DNA of 5,614 nt, from NCBI GenBank assembly GCA_028714615.1, contig JAQTMA010000259.1, positions 1-5,614 on the forward strand. The letters run 5' to 3'. The notes under the pieces are model-generated. The model was not told where the DNA came from. It saw nothing but the letters and a program-made list of their open reading frames with translations, and did no database searches. This DNA is from Anaerolineaceae bacterium (GTDB taxonomy: Bacteria; Chloroflexota; Anaerolineae; Anaerolineales; Anaerolineaceae). This document shows positions 1 through 5,614 of the stretch, piece after piece (position 1 is the stretch's first letter; each line of letters opens with the position of its first letter). Made by a program: the position numbers and the translations under genes.

Positions 1-591
1 TTTGGCGCTTACAATATTCCAGTTGAGTCTGCTGAGATAGATTACCTGGTTTCTTCTTCAAATAAGTGCATTGAGGGGGTTCCGGGGTTCTCTTTTGTCC
101 TGGCGCGAAAAGAAGCGTTGATCGCTTCTCGTGGAAATGCCCGCACCCTGGCATTGGACCTGTTCTCCCAGTGGGAAGGATTAGAAAAGGATGGCCAATT
201 CCGGTTTACTCCACCCGTTCATGCGATCCTCGCGTTTTACCAGGCATTGATTGAGCTCGAAGCAGAAGGGGGAGTCGCAGCCCGGGGTGATCGTTATCGG
301 TCCAATTACGAAACTACGGTGGCTGGGATGGAGATGATGGGCTTCAAACCTTTCGTAGAACCTGAGAAACGTGGCTATACGATTACCTCCTTTTATTACC
401 CAAACCATCCCAACTTTACGTTCAAAACATTTTATGAAAAATTGAGTGAAAAGGGATACGTGATTTATCCCGGCAAACTCAGCCACGCCGACTGCTTCCG
501 AGTTGGACATATCGGTCGGCTGGAAAAATCAGACGTTCTTGGGTTGCTTTCAGCTATCGATCTGACTTTATCCGAAATGGGCATGAAATGA
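1..591 (+). CDS. phnW: 2-aminoethylphosphonate:pyruvate transaminase PhnW, C-terminal part (5' end outside window)
   Basis: The reading frame is open from base 1 to the TGA at 589-591 and gives 196 residues, so the first roughly 170 residues of a protein usually about 365 long lie outside the window. PhnW is a PLP-dependent class V-type aminotransferase of the cytoplasm. It moves the amino group of 2-AEP to pyruvate, giving phosphonoacetaldehyde and L-alanine. Visible support is the motif [13 protein letters not shown] at window residues 18-30; its Lys (codon 64-66) matches the PLP-binding lysine of the family (SSANKCIxGVPGF). Also visible are [16 protein letters not shown], a GGVAAR segment, and FRVGHIG (496-516), whose Arg matches the conserved phosphonate-contacting position as I recall it. 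An internal ATG-like start at 118 (TTG) should not be used, because it would remove the catalytic lysine. The gene is followed 13 bp later by phnX, whose product consumes its aldehyde. No frameshift is seen. Confidence 0.95.
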   Translation, partial: FGAYNIPVESAEIDYLVSSSNKCIEGVPGFSFVLARKEALIASRGNARTLALDLFSQWEGLEKDGQFRFTPPVHAILAFYQALIELEAEGGVAARGDRYRSNYETTVAGMEMMGFKPFVEPEKRGYTITSFYYPNHPNFTFKTFYEKLSEKGYVIYPGKLSHADCFRVGHIGRLEKSDVLGLLSAIDLTLSEMGMK

Positions 592-596
592 GAGGA
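591..596 (+). promoter_or_regulatory. Ribosome-binding site of phnX
   Basis: AGAGGA lies 8 nt before the ATG at 605 and begins on the last base of the phnW stop codon. This supports that ATG as the phnX start and suggests translation soon after phnW termination on a shared mRNA. Confidence 0.7.
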
Positions 597-604
597 AAAT
601 CGAA

Positions 605-1435
605 ATGAACACCAATTTTCAGCGTGGTTATCACGGTCGATTGAAGGCTGTTATTCTGGATTGGGCTGGCACCACGGTCGACTATGGATCGTTTGCACCC
701 ACCGCTGTATTCCTCAAGCTCTTCGCCAACCGGGGAGTCCAGATCAAAATCGAACAGGCTCGGGGTCCGATGGGGCTGATGAAAAAGGATCATCTACGTG
801 CCATCGCCAGGTATCCGGATATCAGTCGCGCCTGGAAAGAGGTTCATGGAGGTGAGATATCCGAATCCGATATCGATTCCATGTTTAGCGATTTTATCCC
901 CATGCAACTGGAATGTCTGGCCGATTATGCCCAGGTTATCCCTGGCGTGCCCCAGGCGGTAGCATCCTTTCAAGAATTAGGTTTAAAAGTGGGTTCAACC
1001 ACCGGCTATACTCGTGAGATGATGGAAGTGCTCGCCCCAGCCGCACGAGCAAATGGCTATTCGCCGGACGGGTGGGTCTCGTCGACCGACGTTCCAGCCG
1101 GGCGTCCCTTTCCCTGGATGGTTTACCAGAATGCCATTCAATTGCAAGTTTTCCCACTCGAGGCTTGTGTCAAGATTGGCGATACCCTGGTGGATATCCA
1201 AGAAGGATTGAACGCCGGTATGTGGACGATCGGCTTAAGGGTTACAGGGAACATGTTAGGCTTAACCGAAGAAGAAGTGAATCGATTACCCCCTCAGGTA
1301 CTTGATGACCACCGGAAAGTGATCACGGAGAGATTCCTCGATGCTGGAGCGCATTTCGTCGTTGATAGCCTGGCGGACTGCCCGCCCATTATCGCAGAAA
1401 TCAACCAACTCATCGCTGATGGGTTAAAGCCATAG
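605..1435 (+). CDS. phnX: Phosphonoacetaldehyde hydrolase (phosphonatase) PhnX
   Basis: A complete 276-residue cytoplasmic HAD-superfamily enzyme that hydrolyses the C-P bond of phosphonoacetaldehyde to acetaldehyde and phosphate. The HAD motif I is DWAGTTVD, with nucleophile D19. The Ala two residues later, where most HAD phosphatases have an acid/base Asp, is typical of phosphonatases. The cap-domain motif PMGLMKKDH places K60 as the Schiff-base lysine, with M56 and H63 alongside. Motif II is GSTTGYT (T133), GRPFPW carries R167, and motif IV is KIGDTLVDIQEG, with D193 and D197 for Mg2+. All these positions are offset by exactly 7 from the Bacillus cereus enzyme numbering as I remember it (D12, K53, R160, D186, D190). 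Length is normal. The gene has its own Shine-Dalgarno sequence and is almost certainly cotranscribed with phnW. Its stop is only 6 bp from the stop of the convergent ATPase gene. Confidence 0.97.
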   Translation: MNTNFQRGYHGRLKAVILDWAGTTVDYGSFAPTAVFLKLFANRGVQIKIEQARGPMGLMKKDHLRAIARYPDISRAWKEVHGGEISESDIDSMFSDFIPMQLECLADYAQVIPGVPQAVASFQELGLKVGSTTGYTREMMEVLAPAARANGYSPDGWVSSTDVPAGRPFPWMVYQNAIQLQVFPLEACVKIGDTLVDIQEGLNAGMWTIGLRVTGNMLGLTEEEVNRLPPQVLDDHRKVITERFLDAGAHFVVDSLADCPPIIAEINQLIADGLKP

Positions 1436-1441
1436 TCCAGG

Positions 1442-2491
1442 CTAGATCAGCCAGCAGGCATCGATTGGGAAATGCAAGTCGTAGGGATCGCCAACTTGCG
1501 GGATCGACAGATTCCATTCGTTGAATAAATCCATTGAAAGTATTGTCCCATGTACATCGACTCGCACCCGGATGATCGAACCGAGATAATGGATACTCTC
1601 GACTTTCCCTTGCAAGTTGTTTTGGCCGGCAGCATGACCGGGATTGAGTTCTTCCGGGCGGACGGCCAGCCGGGGTTTCTCAATCGAGAATTTTTCGGCG
1701 ATTCGTCCGGCTTGAACGGTATGGCCGTCTAGCGCGACCAGCTTTTCAGTTGGGTTGATGATCTTCACCGGGATCAAATTGAGCTGTCCGACAAACGATG
1801 CTACGAATTCGGTGGCAGGTTTCTTATATATTTCAAATGGCGTCCCAAGCTGCTCGATCCGGCCTTGATTCATCACGACCACCCGGTCTGAGAGGGAAAG
1901 CGCTTCCTCCTGATCGTGGGTAACGTAGATTGTGGTGATCCCTAACTGGCGTTGGATCCGGCGGATCTCCTGGCGGAGTTCTACCCTGATTTTCGCATCG
2001 AGGGCAGAAAGAGGCTCATCGAGCAGGAGCATTTGCGGATTGAATGCCAAAGCGCGGGCCAGGGCAACCCGTTGCTGTTGCCCTCCCGAAAGTTGGGAGG
2101 GGTAACGTGTGCGAAAGTTTTCCAGGTGGATCAGCGCCAACATTTCCTCAACCCGCGTTTTCGTTTCTGACCTCGGTCGCCCACCAACTTTTAAACCATA
2201 CCCGATATTATCCGCAACATTCATGTTCGGGAAAAGCGCGTAGGATTGGAAGACCATTCCCACCTTGCGCTTGTTTGGGGGGACATAGGTCATGTCTTGG
2301 CCGGCTAGCACAATCTTTCCTGAAGTAGGCAGTTCAAACCCAGCGATCATGCGCAAGGTTGTGGTTTTTCCACAGCCACTGGGACCCAAGAAGGAGATGA
2401 ATTCACCTTGCTCTGCCTTCAGGTTGAAATCTGAGACAGCAACCATCCCCGCAAAATCTTTGTGAATGTGAATGAGTTCGATAAAGCTCAT
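1442..2491 (-). CDS. ABC importer ATP-binding protein, PotA/PhnT-like (probable 2-AEP uptake)
   Basis: A 349-residue cytoplasmic ATPase that would power the two permeases encoded just upstream. Motifs in order: Walker A GPSGCGKT (36-43), Q-loop with Q82 in FQSYALFP, signature LSGGQQQR (134-141), Walker B LLLDEP (155-160), D-loop SALD (162-165) and switch H192 in THDQEEA. The residues after about 240 form a TOBE-type region including LAVRPEEL (275-282). This architecture is typical of the spermidine/iron/2-AEP/thiamine importer ATPases (PotA, FbpC, PhnT), so sequence alone does not give the substrate; the phnWX neighbours point to 2-AEP. It is the last gene of the four-gene operon, 32 bp after the second permease. 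The ATG at 2491 is preceded 8 nt upstream by GAGG, which can be hidden in either of two small hairpins. No catalytic residue is missing. Confidence 0.93.
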   Translation of the reverse strand: MSFIELIHIHKDFAGMVAVSDFNLKAEQGEFISFLGPSGCGKTTTLRMIAGFELPTSGKIVLAGQDMTYVPPNKRKVGMVFQSYALFPNMNVADNIGYGLKVGGRPRSETKTRVEEMLALIHLENFRTRYPSQLSGGQQQRVALARALAFNPQMLLLDEPLSALDAKIRVELRQEIRRIQRQLGITTIYVTHDQEEALSLSDRVVVMNQGRIEQLGTPFEIYKKPATEFVASFVGQLNLIPVKIINPTEKLVALDGHTVQAGRIAEKFSIEKPRLAVRPEELNPGHAAGQNNLQGKVESIHYLGSIIRVRVDVHGTILSMDLFNEWNLSIPQVGDPYDLHFPIDACWLI

Positions 2492-2492
2492 T

Positions 2493-2514
2493 GAGGAAAC
2501 CTCGCAGGTTTTTT
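2493..2514 (-). promoter_or_regulatory. Hairpin-forming ribosome-binding region of the ATPase gene
   Basis: Within the 32-bp gap between the second permease and the ATPase gene, the - strand Shine-Dalgarno GAGG (2503-2500) lies 8 nt before the ATG. It takes part in two overlapping inverted repeats. One pairs 2506-2511 with 2497-2502 (AAACCT/AGGTTT, 3-nt loop). The other pairs GAGG at 2503-2500 with CCTC at 2496-2493 (3-nt loop). They share bases, so only one can form at a time, and both cover the Shine-Dalgarno. That the pairing is used for translational control or coupling is inference. Confidence 0.45.
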
Positions 2515-2523
2515 GTTAGAATA

Positions 2524-3333
2524 TTACCGGCCGGTGAGCTGCTGTTGGCTGGATCCGCCCCGGCTAACCATCTGAATCAGGCCAAGGCATACCCAGGTAA
2601 GCGCATAACTGATCATGCCGAGCGCTGCCGGCTCATAGGCTTTATCCCTCCCAACCTGTACCAGATATGGCCCGAGTGCGGGACGGACCAGAAAGTCGCC
2701 CAGGATCAGTTCGCCGATTACAGTTGCAAAACAAATGAGAGCGCCGCTTAATATCGCGATTCGCAAATTTGGTATGATTACATTTAGCAAGACTTGCCAC
2801 CAGGTAGCTCCAAGGCTTTGGGCAGCCTCCGTAAGTCCACGGACATCGATCGAGCGCATACCTACATCGATCGCCCGATACATATATGGCATAGATAACA
2901 CAACGTACCCGGCAGTGATCAAAATATCCGTCTTAAACGGGGTCAGGGTCAGTTGTAGAGGCGGTTTACTGAAGGTGCGGATCAGACCAAATACGTACAC
3001 GATCACTGGAATGATAAATGGCAAAATTGTGATAATCTCAATGATCGGCCGGGCTTTCGGTAGCTTGAGATGAACCCAATACGTAGTGGGTAAAAACAAT
3101 GTCACGCTAATCAGAACCGTGATGATGCCCATGATCGCTGAATAACGAAAACTTTCCAGGAACTTAGGGTCGGATAGAACGATTTCATAGGCTTTAAAAC
3201 TGAGCTGTCCTTTCTGCATTCGTAAAGAAAAATCCAGGGTACCGTATAACGGCACAAACAAATACAGCAATCCAAGGATTGCCCAAAAGAATGCCCACAG
3301 GTTAGGCCGGCCTACTTTCAAGTTTTCAACCAT
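2524..3333 (-). CDS. ABC importer inner-membrane permease 2, PotC/PhnV-like
   Basis: A six-helix permease of 269 residues when started at the ATG at 3331-3333. The frame also opens from a TTG at 3373-3375 (283 residues), but that codon has no Shine-Dalgarno and would lie deeper inside the previous gene. The ATG has AAAGG 11 nt upstream, so I prefer it. Hydrophobic segments, in ATG-start numbering, lie near 13-34, 64-88, 98-119, 136-154, 191-212 and 235-256. The cytoplasmic coupling loop carries EAAQSLGA (169-176), the EAA motif that docks on the ATPase. The C-terminal tail is hydrophilic (GGSSQQQ). Overlap with the upstream permease gene (16 bp) suggests translational coupling and roughly equal synthesis of the two permeases. 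PhnV-like identity is inferred from family style and from phnWX; a PotC/FbpB-type transporter for another solute cannot be excluded. Confidence 0.88.
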   Translation of the reverse strand: MVENLKVGRPNLWAFFWAILGLLYLFVPLYGTLDFSLRMQKGQLSFKAYEIVLSDPKFLESFRYSAIMGIITVLISVTLFLPTTYWVHLKLPKARPIIEIITILPFIIPVIVYVFGLIRTFSKPPLQLTLTPFKTDILITAGYVVLSMPYMYRAIDVGMRSIDVRGLTEAAQSLGATWWQVLLNVIIPNLRIAILSGALICFATVIGELILGDFLVRPALGPYLVQVGRDKAYEPAALGMISYALTWVCLGLIQMVSRGGSSQQQLTGR

Positions 3334-4217
3334 TTCGAAGTCTGCCTTTGCAAAATCGTATACCCTAAAATACAAACCGCCATGACAACCACCATGCCTA
3401 ACGCCAGGGCGTAACCCTCATTCGGATTGTTGAGCACATCTCCACGGATTTGTTGGCCGATTAAAATCGTCACGAGGTAAATGCTGCCTCCCGTTAACGC
3501 CTGGGCGGTGGCAAATGCCCCAAACGCATTTGCAAACAATAAGATCGTGGCGCCGAGAATTGAAGGAAACAGGACCGGCAAGGCCACATACCACCAGTAA
3601 TGTATCTTACTGGCACCCAGGTTATCGGATGCTTCGCGCCAATCGCGCCGTAATCCTTCCAATGCCGGGGTTATTGTCAGAACCATTAGTGGAAATTGAA
3701 AATAAATGTAGGTCAGGGAAAGGCCGGCGAGGCTATAAAGGTTAAATCCATCCTGATAAATGTCAAACGGGCAAGCCTGAACCCCACCGGCGCCAGTGTA
3801 ACAAATATCTCTGAGGAATGCAGTCAAGATGCCCGTATGTCCCAGGGTAGCGATGAAAGCGAAAGCTAATGGGACCCCTCCCATATTGGCAGCCAACCCA
3901 GAAAACGTCATTAAGATATTACGCATCCACTTCGGTGCATTGCCAACGGTGATTGCATAAGCGACAAAGAAACCCAAGAAACCCCCAAAAATGGAGGTGA
4001 TCACACTTACCTGCAAACTAATGGAGTATGATTTCAGGACGTACGGATCGATCAGTGCTTCGATGTTGGCTAAGGTAAATCGCCCGTGACCATCCTGAAA
4101 TGCGCCGGCAAAAAGATTGACCGAAGGCAAAATCACGAAGGCAAATATGAACAGGAAAAATGGAATCACCCCAATCCAGTTACCAAACGAGTTGTAAAGT
4201 CGAGTATGGCGAGTCAT
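3318..4217 (-). CDS. ABC importer inner-membrane permease 1, PotB/PhnU-like
   Basis: A 299-residue integral membrane protein with six likely helices near 14-36, 66-91, 101-125, 163-184, 216-242 and 268-289. The coupling loop before helix 5 reads WREASDNLGA (193-202), a variant EAA motif with Ser in the third position and the conserved Gly at 201. The region between helices 3 and 4 (about 126-162) is predicted to face outward and contains C139 and C149, which could form a disulfide. The ATG at 4217 has only a weak purine-rich stretch in front and lies 95 bp after the binding-protein gene, with a strong hairpin between. The stop overlaps the start region of permease 2. With that protein it would form the heterodimeric channel of the importer. 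Substrate assignment comes from gene context. Confidence 0.9.
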   Translation of the reverse strand: MTRHTRLYNSFGNWIGVIPFFLFIFAFVILPSVNLFAGAFQDGHGRFTLANIEALIDPYVLKSYSISLQVSVITSIFGGFLGFFVAYAITVGNAPKWMRNILMTFSGLAANMGGVPLAFAFIATLGHTGILTAFLRDICYTGAGGVQACPFDIYQDGFNLYSLAGLSLTYIYFQFPLMVLTITPALEGLRRDWREASDNLGASKIHYWWYVALPVLFPSILGATILLFANAFGAFATAQALTGGSIYLVTILIGQQIRGDVLNNPNEGYALALGMVVVMAVCILGYTILQRQTSKWLKT

Positions 4218-4254
4218 CTTCTTTCGGTATGGTTCATTTTCAGTGGATGTGGAA

Positions 4255-4285
4255 GGCGTGACCTGGTTTCAGGCCAGGCCACGCC
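4255..4285 (-). promoter_or_regulatory. Strong intercistronic hairpin between binding-protein and permease genes
   Basis: The arms 4255-4266 and 4274-4285 form a 12-bp stem with a 7-nt loop. The + strand has one A-C mismatch (4261/4279), which becomes a G-U pair in the - strand RNA, so the stem is continuous in the operon transcript. There is no U-run after it in the - direction, so it does not look like a full intrinsic terminator for the operon. On the + strand it is followed by TTTTT (4288-4292), but no + strand gene runs into it. It lies 27 nt after the binding-protein stop. Such hairpins after binding-protein genes commonly protect the upstream mRNA from 3' exonucleases, giving more binding protein than permease; that role is inferred here. 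Confidence 0.6.
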
Positions 4286-4312
4286 GGTTTTTGCCATCAG
4301 GAAAGAATCAAG

Positions 4313-5500
4313 CTACTTGTTGGCTTTGATATCCAGCCCGACGACCTGATCCCATTGTTCTTTAATCGCGGCGCGAGCTTTCGTGAGCTGGTCGCCATTC
4401 GGTACGACTGAGTTTTCAATTAGTTTTGGATCCGGTAGTTTGGCTTTCAAATCAGCGGGAACCACGTTCCGGCTGGTCATGTCAGCCAGGCGAGCAGGAG
4501 CGCAATAGCCTTTCATCCAGAGCAGGTGACCTTCGTCTGAATACAGGTATTCTTCCCAAAGACGGGCTGCGGCTGGGTGTGGAGCATACGCGCTGATCGC
4601 CTGGTAGTAGTAGCCACCCCAGTTGACCGATGCGGGATAAACAATCGCAATGTTGGGATTGCCTTTGAAGTTATCCTTATTTGCCAACGCCAGGTAATTC
4701 CACTGGAACGTTATGGGGGTCTCACCCTTAGCGATCGGGCCCGAATCGGCAATGAGCGGGAGCAGATTGCCGGCTGTGTTCAACTGCTTGAAGTATTCCA
4801 GTCCCGGTTGAATGTTGTCGAGCGAGCCGCCATTGGCAAGCGCTGCTGCATAAACCGATTGCGCCGCCTGGTTGGAGGCGCGCGGATCGCCAGCCAGTGC
4901 AACCTTGCCTTTGTATTTTGCATCCAATAAATCTTTGTAATCCTTGGGGAGATCCTTGATCACTTCGGTATTGACTTCAAAAACCAAGACGCCATTGTAA
5001 TCAACGAAGAAATATCCGTCAGGATCTTTGCTTCCCTTGATCGTATCCCAGGTCGTTACTTTGTAAGGGGCTAGCAGGTTGTCCCCTTTAGCCAGGGGGC
5101 CGTATGCTGGTCCGATATCGAGCACGTCTGGGGCCTGCGGACCTTTGTTATCTTTATTATCTTTGATCGCCTGAACTTCGTCAGCAGAACCGCCGTCAGG
5201 ATTGAGTGAATTCACCTTGATTCCATACTTCGTGGTGAAGGTATCCATCAACTCACCGTAATTGCACCAATCGCGCGGAAGCGTTATGACGTTTAATTCC
5301 CCCTCTTTCTTGGCCGCAGCCACCAGTGCATCCATTCCACCGGCAGTGGCGGCCGATTTGACCGTGCTCCAATCCACCTGGGTTAGCGCGGGAGTGGTTG
5401 GCTGCGTAGTTGCCGTTGCCACGGGGCTGCATGCCGAAAGAGTGGCAGCGGCAATCCCTATCCCTGCTACAAGCCGTATCAATGTAGTGTAGGTGTGCAT
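4313..5500 (-). CDS. ABC importer substrate-binding lipoprotein (probable 2-AEP-binding, PhnS-like role)
   Basis: A 395-residue extracytoplasmic solute-binding protein. Residues 1-23 are a signal peptide ending in the lipobox LSAC, so C24 would be lipidated after signal peptidase II cleavage. A Thr/Pro/Ala-rich linker (about 25-41) leads to the mature domain, which begins near DALVAAAKKEGELNVITL, typical of the iron/polyamine/2-AEP-type binding-protein superfamily. Further support is APDVLDIG (123-130), YNGVLVFEVNT (168-178) and a YKGKVALAGDPR segment (196-207). C79 and C333 are the only other cysteines and could pair. The ATG at 5500 is fixed by an in-frame TGA two codons upstream. AGGAG lies 10 nt before it. 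It is the first gene of the importer operon. I do not recognise a 2-AEP-specific binding signature; the ligand is inferred from phnWX. Confidence 0.88.
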   Translation of the reverse strand: MHTYTTLIRLVAGIGIAAATLSACSPVATATTQPTTPALTQVDWSTVKSAATAGGMDALVAAAKKEGELNVITLPRDWCNYGELMDTFTTKYGIKVNSLNPDGGSADEVQAIKDNKDNKGPQAPDVLDIGPAYGPLAKGDNLLAPYKVTTWDTIKGSKDPDGYFFVDYNGVLVFEVNTEVIKDLPKDYKDLLDAKYKGKVALAGDPRASNQAAQSVYAAALANGGSLDNIQPGLEYFKQLNTAGNLLPLIADSGPIAKGETPITFQWNYLALANKDNFKGNPNIAIVYPASVNWGGYYYQAISAYAPHPAAARLWEEYLYSDEGHLLWMKGYCAPARLADMTSRNVVPADLKAKLPDPKLIENSVVPNGDQLTKARAAIKEQWDQVVGLDIKANK

Positions 5501-5510
5501 CCTTCATATT

Positions 5511-5515
5511 CTCCT
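5511..5515 (-). promoter_or_regulatory. Ribosome-binding site of the binding-protein gene
   Basis: AGGAG on the - strand lies 10 nt before the ATG at 5500, a little further than usual. An out-of-frame ATG (5507-5505) lies only 3 nt after it, and a second purine run, GAAGG, abuts the true start codon. The lipoprotein signal peptide shows which frame is real. Confidence 0.55.
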
Positions 5516-5530
5516 GGATCAAAAATTTGT

Positions 5531-5547
5531 CTACATCATTCACCTCC
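5531..5547 (-). promoter_or_regulatory. Strong Shine-Dalgarno followed by ATG-ATG-TAG (possible minimal leader ORF)
   Basis: On the - strand GGAGGTGA (5547-5540), a full match to the usual 16S 3' tail, is followed directly by ATG ATG TAG (5539-5531). The second ATG is 6 nt from GGAGG, good spacing, and is followed at once by a stop. This ends 30 nt before the binding-protein ATG. It could be a start-stop leader that loads or stalls ribosomes. It could also be chance, especially if transcription starts downstream of it. Confidence 0.35.
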
Positions 5548-5614
5548 ATCATAAAGATACGCCATTAACGGATGTTATCTTCGCGGTTAAATTCCATTAA
5601 AGAACAAGTAAATA
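5548..5614 (-). promoter_or_regulatory. Probable promoter/operator region of the importer operon
   Basis: This A/T-rich stretch upstream of the first importer gene must contain at least part of the promoter, unless the operon continues beyond the window. CCATTAA occurs twice on the + strand (5562-5568 and 5594-5600), 32 bp apart. TTAAC (5565-5569) and GTTAA (5586-5590) form an inverted repeat with a 16-bp spacer. Weak -10 candidates on the - strand are TAACAT (5577-5572), with TTAATG 17 bp upstream, and TATGAT (5553-5548), without a fitting -35. None is convincing alone. Confidence 0.35.

Noticed and set aside
936..1305. Several ORFs of 68-77 codons on both strands inside phnX
   Set aside because: They lie wholly within a gene with full catalytic motifs, lack good ribosome-binding sites and show low-complexity Arg/Ser/Pro shadow composition.
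1440..1452. Small inverted repeat GGCT/AGCC at the convergent stops as a bidirectional terminator
   Set aside because: Only 4 bp of stem, partly inside the ATPase coding sequence, and no T-run on either side.
4214..4237. Seven-codon - strand ORF whose stop overlaps the permease 1 ATG as ATGA
   Set aside because: There is no Shine-Dalgarno before its ATG and it is short enough to be chance. The overlap alone is not enough to call a leader peptide.
4086..4930. + strand ORFs of 87 and 117 codons opposite the permease 1 start and the binding-protein gene
   Set aside because: They are antisense shadows of well-supported genes, with no recognisable domain or Shine-Dalgarno-supported start.
5145..5170. 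Short imperfect repeat (TTATCTT-type) in the binding-protein gene
   Set aside because: It encodes KDNKDNK in a surface-like Lys/Asp/Asn stretch; two copies only, no sign of a wider repeat or mobile element.
5253..5552. 99-residue - strand ORF overlapping the binding-protein start in another frame
   Set aside because: Although the AGGAG is closer to an ATG in this frame (5507-5505), the product past that point is a Cys/Arg/His-rich shadow of the signal-peptide region. The binding-protein frame has a proper lipoprotein signal and full-length domain.
5548..5553. TATGAT on the - strand as a clear -10 box
   Set aside because: It matches the consensus well, but none of the 16-18 bp spacings gives a -35-like hexamer and there is no extended -10 TG, so I list it only as a candidate.

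Overview
The window holds a compact module for taking up and breaking down a phosphonate, most likely 2-aminoethylphosphonate (2-AEP). Two catabolic genes run on the + strand. The first is the 3' half of phnW (2-AEP:pyruvate transaminase, 1-591, cut by the window edge), followed 13 bp later by an intact phnX (phosphonoacetaldehyde hydrolase, 605-1435). Together they convert 2-AEP and pyruvate to alanine, acetaldehyde and inorganic phosphate, the classical phosphonatase route.

The rest of the window, 1442-5500 on the - strand, is a four-gene ABC importer operon. Read in its own direction it encodes a lipoprotein substrate-binding protein (4313-5500), two separate six-helix permeases (3318-4217 and 2524-3333) and a PotA/PhnT-type ATPase with a C-terminal TOBE region (1442-2491). 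The binding protein and ATPase belong to broad families. The 2-AEP assignment therefore rests mainly on the neighbouring phnWX and on the S-U-V-T-like gene set, not on a residue-level signature. The two operons converge, with only 6 bp between the stop codons and no recognisable terminator.

Non-coding sequence is scarce. The 95-bp gap between the binding-protein and first permease genes carries a strong 12-bp-stem hairpin, probably an mRNA processing or differential-expression element. The 32-bp gap before the ATPase gene carries two mutually exclusive small hairpins that both cover its ribosome-binding site. The 114 bp upstream of the importer operon (5501-5614) contain the promoter/leader region: short repeats, an unusually strong Shine-Dalgarno sequence followed by ATG-ATG-stop, and then the binding-protein ribosome-binding site.

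The organism is a bacterium of roughly balanced base composition. The binding protein has a lipobox followed by a Thr/Pro/Ala-rich linker, which fits a monoderm or Chloroflexota-like (for example Anaerolineae) host, but this is a guess from style. I see no tRNA, rRNA, mobile element, CRISPR array or regulator gene. The pathway is known. The less ordinary points are the operon-scale architecture and the small RNA-level elements.
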